From: Streptomyces prunicolor NBRC 13075
Lineage (GTDB): Bacteria; Actinomycetota; Actinomycetes; Streptomycetales; Streptomycetaceae
Assembly: GCF_000367365.1 (NCBI RefSeq)
Contig: NZ_BARF01000077.1
Location: 1 to 64,000, forward strand
Direction: 5' to 3'
Length of the DNA: 64,000 nt
Shown: positions 24,675 to 33,041 of the stretch, in pieces
How positions within the stretch are numbered: the stretch's first letter is position 1
Layout of the letters: each line of letters starts with the position of its first letter
The notes under the pieces: generated by a model
Told to the model about the DNA's origin: nothing
The model's input: only the letters and a program-made list of their open reading frames with translations
Database searches by the model: none
Made by a program: the position numbers and the translations under genes

Positions 24675-25999
24675 GCCTCGGTCACCTTGAAGCCCTGCTT
24701 CTTCATGTCGGTGAAGGTCGCCGACTGCATGGTGGCGAGCGCGGTGTCGAACTGGGCGGACTTCTTCGCCTTGCTGGCCTTGCCGAACGCGTCGCTGAAG
24801 GTGTCGTAGGCGACCTGGACGTTCGGGCCCCAGGCGGAGGCGGCCGTGGTCGCGGCGATCTTGGCGGCCGTGTCGTAGAAGTCGGTCTGGTTCGGGAAGA
24901 ACGCGGGGGCCGTCAGCACCGAGCCGGACTGGCCCTTGGTGGCCGCCGGGTAGATGGAGACCTCCTTGACCAGGGCGGCCAGCGCCTCCGCGTCGGTGTT
25001 CAGCCAGGTCGCGAACTTGGCCGCGGCCTCGGCGTGCTTGGAGTCGGTGGAGACGCCGGTGGAGGAACCGCCCCAGCTGCCGGTGACGTCCTCGCCCGCG
25101 CTCCACTGCGGCAGCGGCGCCATCCGCCACTTGCCCTTGGTGTCGGGGGCCGAGCTGATCAGCACGCCGGGCGCCCACACGGCGGAGACCCAGCCGAGGT
25201 GGGTGCCCTTGTTCAGCGCGCTGCTCCAAGCCGGCGTGTACATCGGCTGGTTGTCGATCGCGCCCTCCTGGACGAGCCCGCCCCAGAAGTCGGTGACCTT
25301 CTTCGTCGCCGCGTCGTCGATCCCGACGGTCCACTTGCCGCCGTCGCCCACGGTCCACCACTTGGCACCGGCCTGCTGCGCCAACCCGGCGAACAATCCA
25401 GGGTCGTTGGCGGAGAACGTCGTCAAGTAGGCGTCCGGGACTGCCTTCTTGGCGGCGCGGGCGGTCTTGGCGAAGTCGTCCCAGGTGGCCGGGACGGTGA
25501 GGTTGTGCTTCTTGAACAGGTCCTCGCGGTAGAAGAACATCAGCGGCCCGGAGTCCTGCGGTATCGCGTACACGGCGTCGGTGCCGAGCGTGACCATGGC
25601 CCAAAGTCCCTCGGCGAACTGGGACTTGGCGGACTTCGCGTACTTCGAGATGTCCGCGAGCACGTCGTTGGAGACCAGCGTCGGCAGCGACTGGTACTCG
25701 ACCTGGATCAGGTCGGGGGCGTTGCCCGCCTTCTTCGCGGTGATCAGCTTGGAGACGATGTCCTTGCCGGCCGCCTGCTTGGAGACGGTGACCGTGATGT
25801 CCGGGTTCTTCTTGTTCCAGATCGCGGCGACCTTGTCCATGTTCGGCGCCCAGGCCCAGTAGGTCAGCTTGACGGGCCCGCTGCTCTTGCCGGAGTCGTC
25901 GTCGGAACCGCCACAGGCGGCGAGGGTGCCCGTGAGGCCTACGGCTGCTGCCCCGGCAAGAATGCTGCGCCTGCTGAACTGGTGGCGGTGGATCGACAT
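24671..25999 (-). CDS. Sugar ABC transporter substrate-binding lipoprotein
   Basis: 442-aa extracellular solute-binding protein (family 1). The signal segment SRRSILAGAAAVGLTGTLAACGG combines a twin-arginine-like start with a lipobox (LAAC, Cys about 30), so it should be lipid-anchored outside the membrane. The mature protein begins with VKLTYWAWAPNMDKVAAIWNKK. The start at 25999 was preferred because AGGGGAG lies 6-7 bases upstream; an ATG two codons earlier (26005) has that motif too close. First gene of the importer operon, divergent from the GH42 gene. The ligand is inferred as galacto-oligosaccharides from the linked hydrolases. Confidence 0.93.
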   Translation of the reverse strand: MSIHRHQFSRRSILAGAAAVGLTGTLAACGGSDDDSGKSSGPVKLTYWAWAPNMDKVAAIWNKKNPDITVTVSKQAAGKDIVSKLITAKKAGNAPDLIQVEYQSLPTLVSNDVLADISKYAKSAKSQFAEGLWAMVTLGTDAVYAIPQDSGPLMFFYREDLFKKHNLTVPATWDDFAKTARAAKKAVPDAYLTTFSANDPGLFAGLAQQAGAKWWTVGDGGKWTVGIDDAATKKVTDFWGGLVQEGAIDNQPMYTPAWSSALNKGTHLGWVSAVWAPGVLISSAPDTKGKWRMAPLPQWSAGEDVTGSWGGSSTGVSTDSKHAEAAAKFATWLNTDAEALAALVKEVSIYPAATKGQSGSVLTAPAFFPNQTDFYDTAAKIAATTAASAWGPNVQVAYDTFSDAFGKASKAKKSAQFDTALATMQSATFTDMKKQGFKVTEA

Positions 26000-26061
26000 C
26001 TTCATCTCCCCTGACTGAGTGCGAGCCGGCCTCGGATGTGTCCCACCTGCTCCGCACGGCT

Positions 26062-26077
26062 CTGTGACCGTGCACAG
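26062..26077. promoter_or_regulatory. Operator-like palindrome, importer side
   Basis: CTGTG-ACCGTG-CACAG, a perfect 5-bp inverted repeat with a 6-base spacer. It meets the -10 element of the importer promoter, a normal repressor position. A nearly identical element in inverted orientation is at 26162. Probably bound by the LacI regulator; a Crp-type protein is the alternative. Confidence 0.55.
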
Positions 26078-26104
26078 TAGAGAATTGTTTCGGACCCTTG
26101 TCAA
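26076..26104 (-). promoter_or_regulatory. Promoter of the sugar importer operon
   Basis: On the minus strand, a perfect TTGACA (26104-26099), a 17-base spacer and TCTACT (26081-26076), about 77 bases before the binding-protein start. The -10 abuts the palindrome at 26062. Confidence 0.6.
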
Positions 26105-26161
26105 TGGATGAACCGTGGGGTTACCTACTTGTTGCTGACGGATGGACGCCGCAACCATCCA

Positions 26162-26177
26162 TGTGCACGATCACAGA
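26162..26177. promoter_or_regulatory. Operator-like palindrome, GH42 side
   Basis: TGTGCACGATCACAGA is the inverted copy of 26061-26076 with 15 of 16 bases matching. Its own core is TGTG-N6-CACA. It lies 82 bases before the GH42 start, in the divergent promoter region. Confidence 0.55.
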
Positions 26178-26259
26178 ATCGCTGGCTTTTCAGCCGTGCT
26201 GTGGCCGTGCTTCGGCCGCGATTCGGCCGCCTCGGTCATCGACCCCCGGGAGTGAACCC

Positions 26260-28266
26260 ATGCCGTCCCCCGCCCCGCACGACCGTCTGCCGCTCGCCTT
26301 CGGAGGTGACTACAACCCCGAGCAGTGGCCGCAGGAGGTCCGGGAGGAGGACGTACGGCTGATGCGGGAGGCCGGTGTCACGGCGGTCTCCCTCGGCGTC
26401 TTCTCCTGGGCCCGGATGGAGCCGCGCCCCGGCGAGTACGACTGGGAGTGGCTGGACACGGTGATCGACCTGCTGCACGCGTCCGGGATCTCCGTGAACC
26501 TCGGCACGCCGACCGTCGTCCCGCCGGCGTGGTTCTACCGCGCGCACCCTGACGCGCTTCCGGTGACGCGCGAGGGAGTCCGCCTCGCGTTCGGTTCGCG
26601 GGGCGCGATATGCCACTCCAACGCCGAGTACCGGGCGGCGACGGCCACGATCACGACGGCTCTCGCGGAACGCTACGGAAGCCACCCGGCGGTGGTGTTG
26701 TGGCACGTCCACAACGAGTACGGCGCCCCGGTGCTCGCCTGCTACTGCGAGGTGTGCGCGGCGGCTTTCCGGGGCTGGCTGCGCGAGCGCTACGACACCC
26801 TCGATGCCCTCAACCAGGCCTGGGGGACGGCGTTTTGGGGCCAGCAGTACGGCGACTGGGAGGAGATCACTCCGCCCCGCGCGACCCCGTCCGTATGCAA
26901 TCCCACCCAGCAACTGGACTACCACCGCTTCGCCGACGCCCAGGCCCGCGCCAACTTCGTCGCCGAGCGGGACATCCTGCACCGCCTCTCCCCCGGCGTC
27001 CCCGTCACCACCAACTTCATGGTCGCGCCGAGCCAGGGCCAGACCGTGGACTACTGGGCCTGGGCGAAGGAGGTCGACCTCGTCACCAACGACCACTACC
27101 TGATGACGGACGGCCGCCGCACACACGTGAACCTGGCGCTGGCCGCCGACTTGACGCGCTCGGTGGCGGGCGGTGGCCCGTGGCTGCTCCTGGAACACGC
27201 CACGTCCGGGGTCAACTGGCAGCCGTACAACCCCGCGAAGCGACCCGGTGAGATGGCGCGGAACTCCCTCGGGCATGTGGCCCGGGGTTCCGAGGGCGCG
27301 ATGTTCTTCCAGTGGCGGCAGTCGCAGTCGGGGGCGGAGAAGTTCCATACGGCGATGCTGGCGAACTCCGGTACGGACAACCGGGGTTGGCGCGAGGTGA
27401 CGGAACTCGGCCGCAGGGTCTCCGACTTGAGCCGGTCCGGTCTGCGGGGTACGCGGACCCGGGGTGACGTGGCGATGGTGTGGTCCTGGGACTCCTGGTG
27501 GGCACAGAGCCTGGAGTGGCGGCCGAGTCAGGACCTGGACGCGCGGGAACGGTTGGATTCGTTCTACGAGGCCCTGTACGACCGGCACTTGACGGTGGAC
27601 TTCCTGCCGCCGACGGGTCTGGGCGACCTGGACCCGGAGCGGTATCCGCTGCTGGTGGTACCGCAGTTGTACGCGGCGCCGGTCGGGGTGGGGGCGGATC
27701 TGAAGCGGTACGTCTCGCGGGGCGGGACGCTCTTGGTCTCCTTCTTCTCCGGGATCGTCGACGAGAACGACACCTTGCATCCGGGCGCGTATCCGGGGGC
27801 GTTGCGGGATGTACTCGGGCTGACTGTCGAGGAGTTCGACCCGTTGCTGCCTGGGGAGACGGTGTCGGTTCGGGGTGCGGACGGCGCGCTGTACGAGGCG
27901 GATCTGTGGTCGGAGGTCGTGATTCCGGGTGCGGGCTGCGAGACGGTCGCGGTCTTCGCGGACGGTCGTACGGCGGGAGGGCCCGCGTTGACCCGGTACG
28001 CGCTGGGGTCGGGGGCTTCCTGGTACTTGGCGACGCGGCTCACCGGTGCGGATCTCGCGGCCGTGGTGGATCTCGCCCTCGCGGACGCGGGGATCACGCC
28101 GGTCGACCTGCCTCGCGATGTCGAACTCGTCGTACGGGAGGGCGAGGCGGGGACGTTTCGCTTCGCGGTGAACCACACCGGGGGCGAGGTGAAGGTGGTG
28201 CTGCCGGACGGGAGTCGGGCGACGGTACCGGCGGGCGGGGTGGAGGTTTTCCGGGACCCGCGCTGA
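26260..28266 (+). CDS. GH42 beta-galactosidase
   Basis: 668-aa glycoside hydrolase family 42 enzyme. A TIM barrel starts with FGGDYNPEQWP. The acid/base is Glu153 in WHVHNEYG and the nucleophile is Glu312 in LLLEHATSGVNW. The four cysteines that bind zinc in GH42 are present (C118, C161, C163, C166). A trimerisation domain (VPQLYAAPVGVGADLKRYVSRGG) and a C-terminal beta domain follow. No signal peptide, so it acts in the cytoplasm, releasing galactose from imported galacto-oligosaccharides. The ATG at 26260 follows GGGAGTG. It is divergent from the importer and followed by GH53. Confidence 0.95.
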   Translation: MPSPAPHDRLPLAFGGDYNPEQWPQEVREEDVRLMREAGVTAVSLGVFSWARMEPRPGEYDWEWLDTVIDLLHASGISVNLGTPTVVPPAWFYRAHPDALPVTREGVRLAFGSRGAICHSNAEYRAATATITTALAERYGSHPAVVLWHVHNEYGAPVLACYCEVCAAAFRGWLRERYDTLDALNQAWGTAFWGQQYGDWEEITPPRATPSVCNPTQQLDYHRFADAQARANFVAERDILHRLSPGVPVTTNFMVAPSQGQTVDYWAWAKEVDLVTNDHYLMTDGRRTHVNLALAADLTRSVAGGGPWLLLEHATSGVNWQPYNPAKRPGEMARNSLGHVARGSEGAMFFQWRQSQSGAEKFHTAMLANSGTDNRGWREVTELGRRVSDLSRSGLRGTRTRGDVAMVWSWDSWWAQSLEWRPSQDLDARERLDSFYEALYDRHLTVDFLPPTGLGDLDPERYPLLVVPQLYAAPVGVGADLKRYVSRGGTLLVSFFSGIVDENDTLHPGAYPGALRDVLGLTVEEFDPLLPGETVSVRGADGALYEADLWSEVVIPGAGCETVAVFADGRTAGGPALTRYALGSGASWYLATRLTGADLAAVVDLALADAGITPVDLPRDVELVVREGEAGTFRFAVNHTGGEVKVVLPDGSRATVPAGGVEVFRDPR

Positions 28267-28319
28267 CCTCGGCTCAACTCGCTTGTTTCTTTGGTTACTT
28301 GGTGAAGGGAAGTCTTGTG

Positions 28320-29462
28320 ATGCGCAGACGCAGTGTTCTTACGGCGGCCGGTGCGGCGGCACTTTCGATCCCGGTGCTGGCGGCGGCGCCAGCGGTCGCC
28401 GCGGACCGGCGCCGGTTGGAGATCCGGGGGATGGACATCTCGTCGCTCCCCAAGGACGAGGCGTTCGGGGCGATTTACCGCCGGGCGGACGGTCGCCGGG
28501 ACGATCCGATCCGCATCCTCGCGGACGCGGGCGTCACCCACGCCCGCCTCAAGGTCTGGGTGAACCCGGCCGACGGTTACAACAACAAGAAGCACATCCT
28601 GCCGTTGGCGAAGCGGTTGCGCCGGGCGGGGATCGGCATCTGGGTCGACTTCCACTACTCCGACACGTGGGCGGACCCGGCCCACCAGAGCAAGCCGACG
28701 GCCTGGGCCGACCTGGACGTGGCGGGTCTGACGAGGGCGGTCTACGACCACACGGCCGACGTGCTGGGCGCGTTGCGCCGCCAGGGCACCCCGGCGGACC
28801 TGGTGCAGATCGGCAACGAGATCAACGGCGGGCTGCTCTGGCCCACCGGCAAGAACTGGGGTGACGACGGCGGGGGTTGGGGCAACCTGACGACGTTCTT
28901 GAAGGCAGGTCTGAATGCCGCCCGGGACACGACCCCGCGCATCCGCACGATGCTCCACATCGCCTCGGGCGGCGACAACGGCACGTCGCGCTGGTGGTAC
29001 GACAACGTGGTGGCCGACGGCGTCGACTTCGACATCATCGCCCAGTCGTACTACCCGTTCTGGCACGGCGCCCCGGAGGCAGCGGCGGCCAACTTGGCGG
29101 ATCTGGCGGCCCGTTACGACAAGCCGGTGCTGATCGCGGAGACGGCGTACCCGTTCACGTTGGAGAGCGAGGACGCGACGAACGACATCATGTACGACGC
29201 GTCGCAGCTCACGGAGGGCTACCCGGCAACCCCGGCCGGCCAGGCGGCGTGGCTGCGGACGGTGGCGGACCTGATGGCGAACGTTCCCGGCAACAAGGGG
29301 CTGGGCTACTGCTATTGGGAGGGCGTCTGGACGTATCGCAAGGGGGATGGTTGGGACCCGGCGGATCCGACGTCCGGCAACGCGTGGGAGAACTTGGCGT
29401 TGTTCGACTTCCAGGACAGGGCGTTGCCGGGGTTGAGGACGCTGGGTCGTTACCGGTCGTAA
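28320..29462 (+). CDS. Secreted GH53 arabinogalactan endo-beta-1,4-galactanase
   Basis: 380-aa exported glycoside hydrolase. The signal peptide is MRRRSVLTAAGAAALSIPVLAAAPAVAA. The GH53 barrel has RGMDISSLP at the start, the acid/base Glu in VQIGNEINGG (about 165) and the nucleophile Glu in PVLIAETAYP (about 276). It cuts beta-1,4-galactan (pectin side chains) outside the cell into oligosaccharides that the linked ABC importer can take up and GH42 can finish. It starts 54 bases after GH42, very probably in one transcript; GTG at 28317 is an alternative start. It lacks extra binding modules. Confidence 0.94.
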   Translation: MRRRSVLTAAGAAALSIPVLAAAPAVAADRRRLEIRGMDISSLPKDEAFGAIYRRADGRRDDPIRILADAGVTHARLKVWVNPADGYNNKKHILPLAKRLRRAGIGIWVDFHYSDTWADPAHQSKPTAWADLDVAGLTRAVYDHTADVLGALRRQGTPADLVQIGNEINGGLLWPTGKNWGDDGGGWGNLTTFLKAGLNAARDTTPRIRTMLHIASGGDNGTSRWWYDNVVADGVDFDIIAQSYYPFWHGAPEAAAANLADLAARYDKPVLIAETAYPFTLESEDATNDIMYDASQLTEGYPATPAGQAAWLRTVADLMANVPGNKGLGYCYWEGVWTYRKGDGWDPADPTSGNAWENLALFDFQDRALPGLRTLGRYRS

Positions 29463-29477
29463 AGCTGCTGGGGTGAC

Positions 29478-29499
29478 TTGTCCGGTGTTTGTCCGGTGC
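29478..29499. repeat. 11-bp tandem repeat upstream of the Scr1-type gene
   Basis: Two adjacent units, TTGTCCGGTGT and TTGTCCGGTGC (10 of 11 identical), lie about 75-95 bases before the HTH gene start. They are a possible binding site for that regulator, or a chance duplication. Confidence 0.35.
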
Positions 29500-29571
29500 T
29501 GTCTGGGTGGGTGGGACAGTTCGTACGGGTAGGGGCCGTCGCGGCACGGTCGTACGACGGGAAGGCGCGGG

Positions 29572-30427
29572 ATGAGCGTGAACAACGAAGTGGACGAACC
29601 GGGTTGGGAGGTGGACCCGGACGACGACTGGGGGTTGGCGGTCCTCGCAACCGTGGGCCGTCAGTTGAAGCTGCGGCGCGAGGCTGTGGGGATGCGGGCC
29701 TCGGACTTCGCGGTGGCGGTGGGGTACGGCGAAGACCTCGTCTACAAGATCGAGGGCGGGAAACGGATTCCCCGACCTGAGTATCTGGACAAAGCGGAGG
29801 AGGTGCTGGACGCGGATGGACTGATCGCCGCGATGAAGGAGGACGTGGCGAGGGTCCGGTACCCGAAGACGGTTCGAGCGCTGGCGAAGATGGAGGCAAA
29901 GGCGGTCGAGTTGCTCTCGTACGGGAGTCACACTCTGCATGGCCTGCTGCAGACAGAGGAATACGCCCGGGCGCTGCTGCAGACGCGGCGCCCCTCCCCC
30001 CTCTGACACGGATCTGGAGCGGGCGGTGGCCGGACGCGTGGCCCGGAAATCGATCTACCAGCGCTCACCTGCTCCTGAACTCAGTTTCGTACTGGAAGAG
30101 GCGACGCTGAGGCGCCCCGTCGGCGGGCAGATGGCGCTACACCGGCAGATCGAACACATCCTGGAACTGGCGCAGTTGCGGAATGTCGAAATTCAGGTGA
30201 TGCCGATGACCCGCTGGGACCACCCTGGTACCGGAGGACGGATCCAGGTGCTGAAGTTCGGAGACGGCACGGCGGTCGGGCGCATGGACGACGAGTTCAA
30301 CGGCCGTCCCGTATCCGAACCGAAACAGCTGCGGATCCTCGAACTGAGCTATGGGATCATCCGGGCGGAGGCAATGACCGCTCGGGAGTCCATGGCCTTC
30401 ATCGAGCAACTGCTGGGAGAGACATGA
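29572..30427 (+). pseudogene. Scr1/DUF5753-type HTH regulator, frameshifted
   Basis: XRE-type regulator of the Streptomyces WhiJ/Scr1 class in two frames. The first frame (29572 to about 30000) gives an HTH (about 22-80, LATVGRQLKLRREAVGMRAS ... YKIEGGKRIPRPEYL) and the start of the DUF5753 domain (LHGLLQTEEYARALLQTRRPSP). It then stops at 30006. The second frame continues with SDTDLERAVAGRVARK ... MAFIEQLLGET to 30427. One extra C in the run of six at 29996-30001 explains the break; five would restore a protein of about 284 aa. The second frame ends with an ATGA overlap to the DUF397 gene, so the original coupling remains. True mutation, slippage variation or sequencing error are all possible. 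Confidence 0.82.
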
Positions 30428-30633
30428 TCCGCAACGCCCCTGACGGACACGGTGCCGAACTCGCGTGGTTCAAGAGCAGCTACAGCGACACCAGCAACCC
30501 GAACGACTGCGTCGAGGTGGCCACCACCCCCGGCACCATCCACGTCCGGGACTCCAAGAACACCCAGGGCCCCCGCTTCACGGTCACGGCAGCCGCGTGG
30601 ACGAACTTCCTGCAACTGGCGGGAGAAGCATGA
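30424..30633 (+). CDS. DUF397 protein (first of two)
   Basis: 69-aa DUF397 protein. Signature LAWFKSSYSDTSNPNDCVEVA, then HVRDSKNTQGPRFTVTAAAWTNFL. In Streptomyces such proteins are encoded behind Scr1/WhiJ-type HTH regulators and are thought to counteract or modulate them, in a toxin-antitoxin-like relation. The start overlaps the regulator's stop by 4 bases and its own stop overlaps the next DUF397 gene by 4 bases, so all three are translated as one block. Confidence 0.92.
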   Translation: MIRNAPDGHGAELAWFKSSYSDTSNPNDCVEVATTPGTIHVRDSKNTQGPRFTVTAAAWTNFLQLAGEA

Positions 30634-30824
30634 TCAAGCCCTCCAACCTGACCTGGTTCAAGAGCAGCTACAGCAGCGGCTCCGAAGGCGACTCCTGCGT
30701 CGAAGTGGCCACCACCCCCGGCACCACCCATGTTCGCGACTCCAAGCACAACGCCCAGGGCCCCCGCCTCACCTTCACCCCCACCACCTGGACCGACTTC
30801 ATCCCCTACGCCTCGAACAACTAG
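30630..30824 (+). CDS. DUF397 protein (second of two)
   Basis: 64-aa DUF397 protein (LTWFKSSYSSGSEGDSCVEVATTPGTTHVRDSK ...), a tandem paralogue of its upstream neighbour with the same WFKSSYS, CVEVA and VRDSK blocks. The start is the ATG at 30630, coupled through ATGA. A longer in-frame reading from 30465 runs through the other DUF397 gene and was rejected. Most likely a local duplication giving two partners for one regulator. Confidence 0.9.
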   Translation: MIKPSNLTWFKSSYSSGSEGDSCVEVATTPGTTHVRDSKHNAQGPRLTFTPTTWTDFIPYASNN

Positions 30825-31222
30825 CCCCGCGCTTGGAGTTGGTTGGAGCAACGCCGTGGGTAGTACTGCTGTCCCTACCCTGCCCCCTAGGCCGCTGCCG
30901 CCCCCGTAGAGGATGATCGGCACGCGAAGGGCCCGGCGAGTTCGTCGACCACGGTCGTCGGATCTTCATGACGTGAGACGGCGGCGCCGCCCCGCTCGCG
31001 GCCGGGCCCTGCTCCTCATGGAACCGACCAACAGCCCTGGAGTCGCCCCGCGCGCGACAACCGGGCCCGGCGCGCCGTGGAAAGCGGCTGCTTCCGGACC
31101 CTTCGCTGCCAAAATGCTCCTCAACTAGCCGTAGGCGAAGGGCCGTTGGGCGTGCGGTCGGCCGGAGGAACCCCGTGGCGCCGTCGGCCGGATCGGTCTG
31201 AAGCAGAGAAAAGGAACCCACG
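30825..31222. other. Non-coding gap before the kinase gene
   Basis: 398 bases without a convincing gene. A GGGCCCGGC (30929-30937) and its complement GCCGGGCCC (31001-31009) could pair over a long loop. A short open frame at 30913-31128 is Arg-rich and unconvincing. AAAAGGAACC near 31209 is the ribosome-binding site of the kinase gene. Confidence 0.5.
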
Positions 31223-33040
31223 GTGTCCGACGAAGGACGGCTGATCGCCGGCCGATACCTCATCCTCGACCGCATCGGCCGAGGCGGCATGGCCACCGTC
31301 TGGCGCGCCCACGACGAACTCCTCGGCCGCCAGGTCGCCGTGAAGAAGCTCCACTCCCAGCCCCAACTCGACGACGCCGAACTCGCCACCCTCTTCGAAC
31401 GCGCCCGGCGCGAGGCGCACAGCGCCGCCCGGATCAGCCACCCCAACGTCGTTGTCGTCCACGACGTCGTGGACGACGAGGGCCGGCCCACCATCGTGAT
31501 GGAGTACGTGCGCTCCACCACCCTCGCCGACCGGATCAAGGCGTACGGCACGGTCCCGCTCGACGAGGTCGCCCGGATCGGCCGGGGCGTGATCGCCGCG
31601 TTACGGGCCGCGCACCGGGCCGGGGTCCTGCACCGGGATGTGAAACCGGCCAACGTGCTGCTCGCCGAGAACGGCCGCGTGGTCCTCACCGACTTCGGTA
31701 TCGCCCAGGCCGTCGAGACCTCGGCGCTCACCCGCACCGGCCAACTCGTGGGATCGGTCGACTTCATGGCCCCCGAGCGACTGGTCGGCGCCAAACCGGG
31801 GCCGGAGGCCGACCTGTGGGCACTCGGCGCAACGCTCTTCGAAGCGGTCGAGGGCCGCTCACCGTTCCTCCGGGAAACGGTGGCCCAGACGATGTACGCC
31901 ATCGCCATGGAACCAGCCCCCGAAGTGCGCGGTGCCGGACCACTCACCCCGCTGATCCAGGGCCTGCTCGTGGCCAAACCGGCCGACCGGCTGTCGGCCG
32001 AGGACGCCGAACGCATGCTGCGAAGACCGGCGGGCGCAGCGGGGTCCTCCGTTGTTCCACCCGCCGCCCACCCAATGGCCGTGGCCGACGACGCTCCCGC
32101 TCCGGCTCCGGCCTCGGACCCAGTGCCCGAGGCCTCATCGCCATCGCCATCGCCATCGCCATCGGCACCGCCATCAGCATCGGCACCGGCACTGGCACCG
32201 GCACCGGGACTCAACTCGGACCACGGAACCGACGAGGCCCCCGCAGCCGAGCCACCCGTAGAACCTCCGCAGCCCGATACGACCGATACGACCGACCAAC
32301 AGGCGCACCGGCCCCCGGGCCGTTCGAAGAAGCCGATCGTGCTCGCCGCGGCCGTCGCCACGGCGCTGTTGATCACGATCGCCGTACTGCTGACCAACCT
32401 GCCGACGGGGAAGAGCAGCGCCAGCGTGAGCGCCACCGCGTCGGACGGCCCGCTCCCGGCCGACAACCCCACCCAGCGGTCCACGGACACATCCGCACCC
32501 ACGGTCTCCTCCCCAAAGGCGTCCCGCTCCGCGAGTTCCGGCGCCAAGTCTCCGACGCCGCACACCTCTTCGAAGCCGACGTCCACAACCGTGCAGGAGG
32601 ACTCCGAGCCGGAGTCCGGAGGCGATGCCGGATCCGAGGAAAACGGATCCGGCGCAACGGTCGACCCGGCCGTCGGCCATGCCCTGGTGGTCCCCGCCAC
32701 GCAGAAGTGCCTGAGCGGCGGCGCCGGGACCGAGGGAATCCAGCTGGTCCATGTCGCCTGCGACGGCTCCGCGGCGCAGCGCTGGCAGACCGGATCGGGG
32801 GGCACCTTCCACTCCTTGGGGAAATGCATGACCGTGGCCGGCGGAGCGAGCGACGACCGGACCGAGATCCAACTGAGCGCGTGCAGCGGCGACTCCAGCC
32901 AGCGATTCCATTTCTCCGGTACGGAACTGGTGGCCGATCAGTCACAGAAATGCGTCACCGTTTTCGGGGGCACGAGCGGCACGGTGGTGGTCCTGTGGGA
33001 ATGCAACGCCTGGGACAACCAGACCTGGACCCTCCAATGA
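31223..33040 (+). CDS. Membrane Ser/Thr protein kinase with extracellular ricin-type lectin domain
   Basis: 605-aa eukaryotic-like kinase. The kinase domain (about 9-265) has the glycine loop IGRGGMATV, Lys in VAVKKL, the catalytic loop HRDVKPANVLL, DFG and APE. A long Pro/Ser/Ala linker is partly encoded by a hexanucleotide repeat. The membrane span is about 372-394 (PIVLAAAVATALLITIAVLL). Outside are a Ser/Thr-rich stalk and a C-terminal beta-trefoil (about 487-605) with the QxW-like repeats CDGSAAQRWQ, CSGDSSQRFHF and CNAWDNQTWTL. The outside domain replaces the usual PASTA repeats and should bind carbohydrate. GTG start at 31223. One base separates it from the regulator at 33042, a likely partner. 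Confidence 0.94.
   Translation: MSDEGRLIAGRYLILDRIGRGGMATVWRAHDELLGRQVAVKKLHSQPQLDDAELATLFERARREAHSAARISHPNVVVVHDVVDDEGRPTIVMEYVRSTTLADRIKAYGTVPLDEVARIGRGVIAALRAAHRAGVLHRDVKPANVLLAENGRVVLTDFGIAQAVETSALTRTGQLVGSVDFMAPERLVGAKPGPEADLWALGATLFEAVEGRSPFLRETVAQTMYAIAMEPAPEVRGAGPLTPLIQGLLVAKPADRLSAEDAERMLRRPAGAAGSSVVPPAAHPMAVADDAPAPAPASDPVPEASSPSPSPSPSAPPSASAPALAPAPGLNSDHGTDEAPAAEPPVEPPQPDTTDTTDQQAHRPPGRSKKPIVLAAAVATALLITIAVLLTNLPTGKSSASVSATASDGPLPADNPTQRSTDTSAPTVSSPKASRSASSGAKSPTPHTSSKPTSTTVQEDSEPESGGDAGSEENGSGATVDPAVGHALVVPATQKCLSGGAGTEGIQLVHVACDGSAAQRWQTGSGGTFHSLGKCMTVAGGASDDRTEIQLSACSGDSSQRFHFSGTELVADQSQKCVTVFGGTSGTVVVLWECNAWDNQTWTLQ
32136..32205 (+). repeat. CATCGC hexanucleotide repeat inside the kinase linker
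   Basis: Four and a half perfect CATCGC units (32136-32165) followed by degenerate GGCACC/ATCGGC units. They encode the Ser-Pro/Ser-Ala linker before the membrane span. Such repeats can change length by slippage in steps of two residues. Confidence 0.75.
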
Positions 33041-33041
33041 C

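Noticed and set aside
27480..29462. Single long frame covering the second half of GH42 and all of GH53
   Set aside because: The first part is out-of-frame reading of GH42; GH53 has its own start and signal peptide at 28320.
30913..31128. 71-codon frame before the kinase gene
   Set aside because: Arg-rich, no ribosome-binding site, no recognisable pattern.
32136..32205. Short regular repeats as a CRISPR array
   Set aside because: Hexanucleotide units without spacers, inside a coding linker, and no cas genes in the window.
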